A stretch of 5,133 bases of DNA from Bacillota bacterium. GTDB taxonomy: Bacteria > Bacillota_B > Desulfitobacteriia > Desulfitobacteriales > Desulfitobacteriaceae. Below the pieces are notes generated by a model. The model worked only from the letters and a program-made list of their open reading frames with translations. It ran no database searches and was not told the origin of the DNA. Shown in pieces: positions 1-4,458 of the stretch; position 1 is the stretch's first letter, and every line of letters starts with the position of its first letter. The stretch covers positions 1 through 5,133 of the forward strand of contig JAJYAS010000308.1 in the NCBI GenBank assembly GCA_021779415.1. Reading direction: 5' to 3'. Position numbers and translations under genes: made by a program.

Positions 1-1053
1 ACCCCCTTTAATGGCGCCAGTAAAGGCTCCTTCATCATAGCCGAATAACTCAGATTCGAGTAAATTTTCGGGTACAGCTGCACAGTTAACCTTAATAAAA
101 GGACCTTGCCTACGAAAGCTTTCGGAATGAAGCAATTGAGCAAATAGTTCCTTCCCTGTTCCACTTTCTCCCCTTAATAAAACGGTAGAACCTGACTTTG
201 CCACTCGAAGGGCGGTATGGACCAAGGAAACCATTAGAGGGTTTTTTCCTTTAAAGAGCTCCAGTGCGGAACTATTTTTCTGTATCATAGTGTTTTTATA
301 GTAATCTAATTCGGTACGCAGCGAATCAACTTTTTTCGTTAAAGCATAGAGTTCATTAACGTCTTTGAAAACAACTTTTCCCACAGCTCCGACAATGTTC
401 CCATCCTGTATGATCGGAAATCTACTGGCAATAATTTCATGGCCATTCAAATCATGGATGTAGCCGTGTACTGGCTGGGCTGTTTCAAGAACGTCCGTGA
501 ATTTTGGATTATCATAAACCTCGGTAATAGGCTTACCAATCATATCTTCGGGAGATTGATAAAAAAAACTGGCAAAAGCCTGATTTGTCATTGTGACTAC
601 GCCCTTTTTATTCACCACAATAAGTCCATCATAAGCCGTGTTAAGGACTACTTCAAGGGTACGTTGGAGTTGTTTTGTTTTCTCATGCTCTATTACTAAA
701 TTGTCCAGAAAGTTTTGAAGTATCGTGATGTCTTGAAATACCGCCACAGCTCCAACCAATTCACCCTCTTTGTAAAGAGGATTCCGATTGCTTAATAAAA
801 CAGTATCATTAAGTATCATCTTTTGCCCTAACTCTTCAATTCCATTTTCAAGAACTTTGAGTAGCCTCGTACCAGGAAAATATGTGTTTACAGGCTGACC
901 TATAATATCCTGCTTTGGGATTTTTAATATCTTAAATACAGCTCGGTTCGCAAAAATAATTAGACCTTGGGGGTTAACAGCTATAATTGCGTTATCCATA
1001 TTGTCCAAAATTTCGTTAAGGGTAATTGAATCGGCGTGTTCCTCCATCGACAT
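1..1053 (-). CDS. Sigma-54-dependent PAS-domain transcriptional activator, N-terminal part (3' end outside window)
   Basis: This is a cytoplasmic enhancer-binding activator that would use ATP hydrolysis to open promoters held by sigma-54 RNA polymerase. The frame is open from the ATG at 1053 to the left edge, giving 351 residues. Two PAS-like sensor domains lie at about residues 13-110 and 131-230. The second is followed by a short coiled-coil linker (about 231-255). The AAA+ domain then starts: Walker A GESGTGKE is at 295-302 and the sigma-54 contact loop GAFTGA is at 342-347. Walker B, the arginine finger and the C-terminal Fis-type helix-turn-helix would lie beyond the window. The ATG at 1053 is chosen because GGAGGT sits 7 bases upstream. 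In-frame ATGs at 1071 and 1089 lack a comparable site, and the frame is closed by a TGA at 1138-1140. The signal sensed and the target genes are unknown. PAS domains in this class often sense redox state or small ligands, but no ligand-binding residues are recognisable here. Confidence 0.93.
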   Translation of the reverse strand, partial: MSMEEHADSITLNEILDNMDNAIIAVNPQGLIIFANRAVFKILKIPKQDIIGQPVNTYFPGTRLLKVLENGIEELGQKMILNDTVLLSNRNPLYKEGELVGAVAVFQDITILQNFLDNLVIEHEKTKQLQRTLEVVLNTAYDGLIVVNKKGVVTMTNQAFASFFYQSPEDMIGKPITEVYDNPKFTDVLETAQPVHGYIHDLNGHEIIASRFPIIQDGNIVGAVGKVVFKDVNELYALTKKVDSLRTELDYYKNTMIQKNSSALELFKGKNPLMVSLVHTALRVAKSGSTVLLRGESGTGKELFAQLLHSESFRRQGPFIKVNCAAVPENLLESELFGYDEGAFTGAIKGG

Positions 1054-1060
1054 TGGCGAG

Positions 1061-1066
1061 ACCTCC
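1061..1066 (-). promoter_or_regulatory. Ribosome binding site that sets the start of the PAS/sigma-54 activator
   Basis: On the minus strand GGAGGT lies 7 bases before the ATG at 1053. It favours this start over the upstream in-frame ATG at 1071, whose codons overlap the site. No convincing sigma-A or sigma-54 promoter was recognised between this site and the terminator at 1158. Confidence 0.75.
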
Positions 1067-1157
1067 AGCATTTTAGGTACTTTCCGCATTATTCGACTAA
1101 AAGAAGCCAAATCCTTCTTAAACAACTCATCGTCTAATCATTGGACATATTTCCGCT

Positions 1158-1196
1158 AAAAAGGAGGAGCGTGCTGTGAGCACACTCCTCCTTTTT
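1158..1196. terminator. Strong bidirectional Rho-independent terminator
   Basis: A 12-bp perfect stem (1158-1169 with 1185-1196) is extended by one C/A mismatch and 5 more pairs (1171-1175 with 1179-1183) around a GTG loop at 1176-1178. The outer stem is AAAAAGGAGGAG against its complement, so an A-tract and a T-tract flank the GC-rich core on both strands. The hairpin can therefore work in either direction. On the minus strand it directly follows the stop codon of the small frame at 1195-1317. It could also end longer minus-strand transcripts coming from the iron-sulfur gene through the crp-type gene. It isolates the activator gene at 1-1053 from upstream transcription. Confidence 0.88.
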
Positions 1197-1317
1197 AAGT
1201 AATTCGAGGGATCGTTTTTTGAATGTTTCTCTCTTTTTGGATGTCAAACTCTTGATAATGAGGGTCTCGTACAGTAACCGGGGATTTCGGTCGCGAAACT
1301 TTCTTATGGGCGCCCAT
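1195..1317 (-). CDS. Unrecognised small protein, 40 residues
   Basis: I do not recognise this frame. It runs ATG 1317 to TAA 1195 and encodes 40 residues, beginning MGAHKKVSRPKSPVTVRD. It is polar and basic, with no signal peptide, membrane segment or cysteine. Support for translation comes from AAAGGAAGGA ending 5 bases before the ATG (1323-1332). In addition, the TAA stop touches the start of the terminator stem at 1196, the layout expected for a short monocistronic gene. A possible promoter lies 60-90 bases upstream. A competing frame on the same strand (1394 to 1134) is longer, but it starts with a poorly placed GTG and reads straight through the terminator, so it is not preferred. The alternative reading is a small non-coding RNA of about 170-210 bases with a chance frame. 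Conservation in relatives would decide. Confidence 0.45.
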   Translation of the reverse strand: MGAHKKVSRPKSPVTVRDPHYQEFDIQKERNIQKTIPRIT

Positions 1318-1322
1318 ATATA

Positions 1323-1332
1323 TCCTTCCTTT
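1323..1332 (-). promoter_or_regulatory. Ribosome binding site of the 40-residue frame
   Basis: The minus strand reads AAAGGAAGGA followed by 5 bases and the ATG at 1317. This is a strong purine-rich site and the main argument that the 40-codon frame is translated. Confidence 0.5.
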
Positions 1333-1376
1333 CCAGTCCGAATATCCATACGAACCTGAAAGTAGTATTTCCTGTA

Positions 1377-1405
1377 ATAAAATTCATATGCCACTAAGTA
1401 TTCAA
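1377..1405 (-). promoter_or_regulatory. Possible sigma-A promoter for the small frame
   Basis: On the minus strand a TTGAAT (1400-1405) and a TTTTAT (1377-1382) are separated by 17 bases. Each matches the sigma-A consensus at 4 of 6 positions. Transcription would start near 1370, giving a leader of about 53 bases before the ATG at 1317. The match is modest and the assignment tentative. Confidence 0.25.
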
Positions 1406-1409
1406 ATAC
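1398..1409. repeat. Short perfect palindrome GTATTcaAATAC
   Basis: Two 5-base arms flank a CA centre in the region between the divergent minus-strand small frame and the plus-strand crp-type gene. It covers the candidate -35 of the minus-strand promoter and lies about 15 bases upstream of the crp-type -35. It could be a small operator for divergent control. A palindrome of this length also occurs by chance in AT-rich DNA. Confidence 0.25.
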
Positions 1410-1423
1410 CCCAAGCGAAGAAT

Positions 1424-1453
1424 CTTACATCCACTATCTAAGCGTGTTATAAT
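1424..1453 (+). promoter_or_regulatory. Sigma-A promoter of the Crp/Fnr-family gene, extended -10
   Basis: A perfect TATAAT at 1448-1453 is preceded by TG one base upstream (1445-1446), giving an extended -10. A CTTACA at 1424-1429 (4 of 6 matches to TTGACA) lies 18 bases before it. The predicted start of transcription is at about 1460, leaving a 48-base leader before the GTG at 1508. No TGTGA-type site was seen here, so autoregulation is not evident. Confidence 0.65.
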
Positions 1454-1496
1454 TTAAGAATGCAATTTTTAAAAATTCAAGCAACAAAGCACAAAT

Positions 1497-1502
1497 GGAG
1501 GG
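1497..1502 (+). promoter_or_regulatory. Ribosome binding site that sets a GTG start
   Basis: GGAGGG lies 5 bases before the GTG at 1508. The upstream in-frame ATG at 1460 has no ribosome binding site and coincides with the predicted transcription start, so the GTG is preferred. Confidence 0.72.
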
Positions 1503-1507
1503 ATAAC

Positions 1508-2227
1508 GTGTCTACGGAACAGCAAGTTCGTGAACTATTAACTCATAAACTATTCCCAGATAAATTGCCACTTGAGTTTGTAGATTTCTGCTTAGCCCAT
1601 GGCCGAATTCGGCGTTATGCGTCCAAACAATACCTCTATTTCTCAGGCGATGAGGGAAACACTGTATATTTCCTTATCAATGGCAGAATACGATTGTACT
1701 TAATGGGCGAGTTTTCGGAGAAAATTATTCGTGTACTTAATGCTCCAGTTTTTTTCCCTGAAGTAATCCTAGATGGAAAACCTTATCCGCATGCGGCACT
1801 TTGTCTCGAAGATACAGAAGTTTTGACGCTTGATCGTCAAATTTTTATGCGGTATCTAGAGGCTAATCCTTCCGTTCTATGGATCTTTTACCGTGAACTT
1901 GCTTTAGATTTGCGGCGATCCTACCGACAAATCAGGAATCTTTCCCTAGGAGATGCGCGTTTGCGTTTAGGGGCCAAACTTTATGCTTTGGCCCATGTAC
2001 ATGGGCAACCGTCTTTAAACGGAGTTCTAATCAGTATTCCCCTGTCCACTACAGAGCTTGCAGGCATGTGTAGCCTCGCTCGGGAATCCGTCAGCAGAAT
2101 TCTGGGAGAGTTGAAAGAGATCAATATGATCGAGATTAATAAAAAAAACATTACCGTTCTCAATCTCGATCATCTACGCCAATGGATACACGAGCGTTCC
2201 GCCCGTTCGCATTCTACTCTAAGTTAG
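1508..2227 (+). CDS. Crp/Fnr-family transcriptional regulator
   Basis: This is a cytoplasmic dimeric DNA-binding regulator of 239 residues from the GTG at 1508 (255 if the ATG at 1460 were used). The N-terminal half (about residues 25-115) is a cyclic-nucleotide-type beta barrel. It is followed by a dimerisation helix (about 115-150) and a winged helix-turn-helix with its core at 180-204. The recognition helix reads RESVSR at 192-197. The first R matches the Crp residue that contacts TGTGA sites, while the S-R ending is Fnr-like. Only three cysteines are present (28, 99, 188) and there is no N-terminal cluster, so an Fnr-type oxygen-sensing [4Fe-4S] cluster is unlikely. The Crp cAMP pocket motif (G-E-x-A with R-S/T-A) is not visible; FFPEV occupies that region. 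The effector is therefore unknown. Distant resemblance to CprK-type regulators of organohalide respiration is possible but not shown. It converges with the iron-sulfur gene at 2219-2818, overlapping it by 9 bases, and that gene is its probable target. Confidence 0.9.
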   Translation: MSTEQQVRELLTHKLFPDKLPLEFVDFCLAHGRIRRYASKQYLYFSGDEGNTVYFLINGRIRLYLMGEFSEKIIRVLNAPVFFPEVILDGKPYPHAALCLEDTEVLTLDRQIFMRYLEANPSVLWIFYRELALDLRRSYRQIRNLSLGDARLRLGAKLYALAHVHGQPSLNGVLISIPLSTTELAGMCSLARESVSRILGELKEINMIEINKKNITVLNLDHLRQWIHERSARSHSTLS

Positions 2228-2818
2228 GGTTTTCTGGCGCTCAAGGAAGTGCGTTAATCGTTCTTCCGGTCGTCCATCCTCAATATATCCAAGCATGGTC
2301 TGAGAAACCCAGGCCACAGCCGCTTCATCAGTTTGGACTTGACCTGCGGACTTGGCAAATTGAGGGTGACGTCCAACTCTACCACCAACACGTAACGTCC
2401 AACCGCTCTCCCCTGCAATGAGCGTACCTGAAGGACAGACCCCTAGACAATCCCCACAGGAAAGACAGCGGTTTCTGTCAATGATGATCCCATCCGGCTG
2501 ACAAGTTATTGCCCTTTCTAAGCAAGAACGGACACATGCCTTACATCCTATACACGGAGCAGCGGTAATTTTCGGGGTGATATAACCAGAAATACCAAAA
2601 TCCTTAATGTTCGGCTGGGAACACCCATTGGGACATCCTGCTAAACAAACCTTCGGGAGATGATGATGCATAATTGGGTTAAACTTATCTTTAAGCGTTT
2701 CAAGTAAGTTCAACGAGTTTAGCTTTTGGCTCAGTAATTCATGAATATTGTGCCAGTCACGTGCCGATTTTGGGCAATTAGAACGGCAATGTTCAATCTG
2801 AAATCCACTTTGTTGCAT
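2219..2818 (-). CDS. Short sulfite/nitrite-reductase-like iron-sulfur protein with two [4Fe-4S] motifs
   Basis: This 199-residue cysteine-rich protein resembles the C-terminal half of siroheme sulfite/nitrite reductases (AsrC- or DsrA/B-like), with an inserted ferredoxin domain. A CxxxC (residues 11-15) is followed by KVCLAGCPNGCSQP at 56-69, like the GCPNxC siroheme/[4Fe-4S] ligand motif. Two ferredoxin motifs follow: C89, C92, C95, C99 and C118, C121, C124, C128-P. The C-terminus carries VGGRVGRHPQFA (144-155), typical of this reductase fold. The N-terminal substrate-binding half-domain is absent. The first cysteine pair is C-x3-C rather than the usual C-x5-C, so siroheme binding and catalysis are uncertain; it may be an electron-transfer or accessory protein. 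No signal peptide is present, so it is cytoplasmic. The ATG at 2818 is chosen because GGGGG lies 8 bases upstream. An upstream ATG at 2863 would add 15 residues encoded by an inverted repeat, without a ribosome binding site. A Crp-type site and promoter precede it. Confidence 0.82.
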   Translation of the reverse strand: MQQSGFQIEHCRSNCPKSARDWHNIHELLSQKLNSLNLLETLKDKFNPIMHHHLPKVCLAGCPNGCSQPNIKDFGISGYITPKITAAPCIGCKACVRSCLERAITCQPDGIIIDRNRCLSCGDCLGVCPSGTLIAGESGWTLRVGGRVGRHPQFAKSAGQVQTDEAAVAWVSQTMLGYIEDGRPEERLTHFLERQKTLT

Positions 2819-2821
2819 ATT

Positions 2822-2857
2822 AAATACCCCCAGAGAACTATAGTCCTGGGGGTATTT
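2822..2857. terminator. 12-bp perfect inverted repeat behind phoU: probable terminator, overlapping the next gene's promoter
   Basis: AAATACCCCCAG (2822-2833) and its exact complement (2846-2857) enclose a 12-base loop. On the minus strand the hairpin lies 43 bases after the phoU stop and is followed by a weak U-rich run (TATTTAAT), so it can end the pst-phoU transcript. On the plus strand it is followed by TTTT and could end read-through from the crp-type gene. It also contains the GGGGG ribosome binding site of the iron-sulfur gene and overlaps that gene's -10 hexamer. The ATACCCCC/GGGGGTAT arms recall CsoR/CstR-type operators, but the spacing is wider than usual for those. An operator role is therefore only a possibility. 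Confidence 0.6.
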
Positions 2858-2859
2858 TA
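2854..2859 (-). promoter_or_regulatory. -10 hexamer of the iron-sulfur gene promoter
   Basis: On the minus strand TAAAAT matches TATAAT at 5 of 6 positions. It predicts a transcription start at an A near 2847 and a 29-base leader ahead of the ATG at 2818. No good -35 hexamer lies 17 bases upstream, as expected of a promoter needing an activator. The Crp-type site at 2881-2896 is centred at -41.5 relative to this start. Other -10-like words (TATACT, TACTAT) lie closer to the site and cannot be excluded. Confidence 0.5.
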
Positions 2860-2880
2860 ACATTAATAGTATTAGTATAG

Positions 2881-2896
2881 TGTGGCTTTAATCACA
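2881..2896 (-). promoter_or_regulatory. Crp/Fnr-type operator TGTGA-N6-CCACA
   Basis: The minus strand reads TGTGATTAAAGCCACA, matching 9 of 10 positions of the Crp half-sites TGTGA-N6-TCACA, and is preceded by AA as in the extended Crp consensus. It lies in the 81-base gap between phoU and the iron-sulfur gene, starting 4 bases after the phoU stop. With the -10 at 2854-2859 its centre is at -41.5, the position of class II activator sites. The nearby Crp/Fnr-family regulator, whose recognition helix has a Crp-like R and E, is the natural candidate ligand. Confidence 0.6.
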
Positions 2897-2899
2897 TTT

Positions 2900-3559
2900 C
2901 TATTCGTTTAAATCTATTCTCTTTCCTGTGCAAAGATACATGATTTCCTCGGCAATATTTGTACAATAGTCTCCCAAACGTTCAAGAAAGCGACAGGCAA
3001 AGAGAAGATAATTAGCCTGAGTTACTTGGGACGGATCTTTCATCATAATAAGTCGTAGTTCCTCAAAAACTTGAGAATAGATTAGATCAATTTCATCATC
3101 TGTTAAAGCCATTAGAGCTGCGGCCTCGCAGTCTTCCTGGATGTATGCTTTGAGCCCTCTATTGAGCATTTCCTGCACCAAGATACTCATACGCGGGATG
3201 TCAATTAGGGGCTTAATCAATTTTTCTTGACCTATTCTAAGGGTTAACTTTGCCAGGTCAACTGACAAATCTCCCATTCTTTCTAAGTAGATGGAGATTT
3301 TAAAGCCAGCCACTAACTTGCGTAAATCACGGGCAAAGGGCTGTTGCGTAGCAATTAAAAGAATACATTGCTTCTCAATGACAGCTTGTAGATCGTTTAC
3401 TGCTAGATCCCCCACCACAACAGTGTTGGCTAATTTTATGTCCTGGTTGACCAAGGATTTAACCGCTTGCCCAATTTGTTGATCTACGGTCTTTCCAAGG
3501 TCTAAAATATTTAGACGAAGATCTTCCAAGTCATTATCGAATTTCTGGCGAGTTGGCAT
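2900..3559 (-). CDS. phoU: Phosphate-signalling complex protein PhoU
   Basis: PhoU is a cytoplasmic, mostly helical protein. It links the state of the PstSCAB phosphate transporter to the phosphate two-component sensor and restrains phosphate uptake. The 219-residue length is typical. The two PhoU repeats are marked by metal-binding E/D-xxx-D signatures: ERMGDLSVD at 93-101 and ERLGDYCTNIAE at 193-204. The conserved QQPFARDLR segment is at 72-80. The ATG at 3559 is preceded by GGAGGG with about 6 bases spacing. It follows pstB with a 113-base gap, in the usual order pstA-pstB-phoU, and is probably the last gene of that operon; an inverted repeat behind it (2822-2857) is the likely terminator. 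Confidence 0.96.
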   Translation of the reverse strand: MPTRQKFDNDLEDLRLNILDLGKTVDQQIGQAVKSLVNQDIKLANTVVVGDLAVNDLQAVIEKQCILLIATQQPFARDLRKLVAGFKISIYLERMGDLSVDLAKLTLRIGQEKLIKPLIDIPRMSILVQEMLNRGLKAYIQEDCEAAALMALTDDEIDLIYSQVFEELRLIMMKDPSQVTQANYLLFACRFLERLGDYCTNIAEEIMYLCTGKRIDLNE

Positions 3560-3587
3560 CTTGATCCCTCCTCTCGTTATCTAGAAG

Positions 3588-3645
3588 TCATAAGTTGTAC
3601 AGCTTCCTTTAAACAAGTTAAGTTCATATTGTAAGGGGCTTATGA
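3588..3645. repeat. Inverted 7-mers in the pstB-phoU gap
   Basis: TCATAAG (3588-3594) and CTTATGA (3639-3645) are exact complements 44 bases apart, within the 113-base gap between pstB and phoU. They could form the base of a weak mRNA stem-loop that tunes phoU relative to pstB. There is no T-run, so it does not look like a terminator. The rest of the gap is AT-rich and shows nothing else apart from the phoU ribosome binding site. Confidence 0.25.
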
Positions 3646-3672
3646 TTTTCCCAATTGAATTCGTATTTTCGA

Positions 3673-4425
3673 TTATCCGAAACGACCGGATATATAATCT
3701 TCCGTTTTCTTCTTAGCCGGTCGAGTAAAGAGGTTACTCGTAACATCATCTTCAATTAATTCTCCACTTAAAAAGAACGCAGTTCGATCTGAAACCCGAG
3801 ATGCTTGGTACATATTATGCGTTACAATTATAATTGTGTATTTGTTCTTCAACTCAGCAATCAGCTCTTCAATCTTCATCGTGGAAATAGGGTCAAGGGC
3901 TGATGTCGGTTCATCCATTAATAAAATTTCAGGTTCAACGGCCAATAAACGAGCGATACAGAGTCGTTGTTGCTGTCCACCTGAAAGTCCTAGCGCTGAT
4001 TTATGTAAGCGATCTTTAACTTCGTTCCATAAAGCCGCTCCATTTAGACTAGTCTCAACTATTTCGTTCAAGCGTTTTTTATCCGCTTCCCCATGGATAC
4101 GGGGACCATAAGCGACATTTTCAAAAACTGATTTTGGAAAAGGATTAGGGTTTTGGAAAACCATACCCACCCTCTTTCTGAGCAAAACAACATCAGTATC
4201 GGCGGCATAGATGTCCTGACCATCGATCCTAACTTGGCCCAAAATTTTCACATTTGGGTTTAAATCTTGCATTCGATTGAGAGTTCTCAAAAAAGTGGAC
4301 TTTCCACACCCTGAGGGACCAATCAGAGCTGTCACGCTTTTTTCCGCCATAACTAAGCTTATCTTCTTCAAAGCCTGCTGATCACCATAAAAAAGGTCGA
4401 GGTCCCTGACCACAATCTTATCCAT
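3673..4425 (-). CDS. pstB: Phosphate ABC transporter ATP-binding protein PstB
   Basis: PstB is the ATPase subunit of the high-affinity phosphate importer, working as a dimer on the cytoplasmic face of PstC/PstA. The 250-residue protein is full length for the family. Walker [10 protein letters not shown] is at residues 36-44. The Q-loop lies in VFQNPNPFP at 89-97, which is characteristic of PstB. The ABC signature LSGGQQQR is at 147-154, Walker B ILLMDEP at 167-173, and the switch histidine is H203 in THN. The ATG at 4425 is preceded by AAGGAG at 8 bases. It starts 33 bases after the pstA stop, so both are surely co-transcribed. Nothing about the sequence is unusual. Confidence 0.97.
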   Translation of the reverse strand: MDKIVVRDLDLFYGDQQALKKISLVMAEKSVTALIGPSGCGKSTFLRTLNRMQDLNPNVKILGQVRIDGQDIYAADTDVVLLRKRVGMVFQNPNPFPKSVFENVAYGPRIHGEADKKRLNEIVETSLNGAALWNEVKDRLHKSALGLSGGQQQRLCIARLLAVEPEILLMDEPTSALDPISTMKIEELIAELKNKYTIIIVTHNMYQASRVSDRTAFFLSGELIEDDVTSNLFTRPAKKKTEDYISGRFG

Positions 4426-4458
4426 TTTAATTTCTCCTTATAACGAAGTTACTAGGTG

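Noticed and set aside
439..699. Plus-strand 86-codon frame
   Set aside because: It lies antisense within the PAS domains of the sigma-54 activator gene, with no ribosome binding site and no recognisable protein features.
1054..1157. Possible sigma-54 (-24/-12) promoter upstream of the PAS/sigma-54 activator
   Set aside because: No TGGCAC-N5-TTGCA-like pair with the required GG and GC spacing was found. Sigma-A-like words here are also weak.
1134..1394. Minus-strand 86-codon frame starting at a GTG
   Set aside because: It has no ribosome binding site at a useful distance and translates straight through the strong terminator. The alternative 40-codon frame inside it has a good ribosome binding site and stops at the terminator.
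2182..2421. Plus-strand 79-codon frame crossing the convergent junction
   Set aside because: It overlaps the end of the regulator in another frame and lies antisense to the iron-sulfur gene; it looks like a shadow frame.
2819..2863. 15-residue N-terminal extension of the iron-sulfur protein from an ATG at 2863
   Set aside because: No ribosome binding site precedes that ATG, the codons fall in the inverted repeat, and the predicted transcription start near 2847 would exclude it.
3836..4111. Plus-strand 91-codon frame inside pstB, and similar frames in phoU and pstA
   Set aside because: All are antisense to well-supported pst-phoU genes and show composition expected of a reverse reading of conserved coding sequence.
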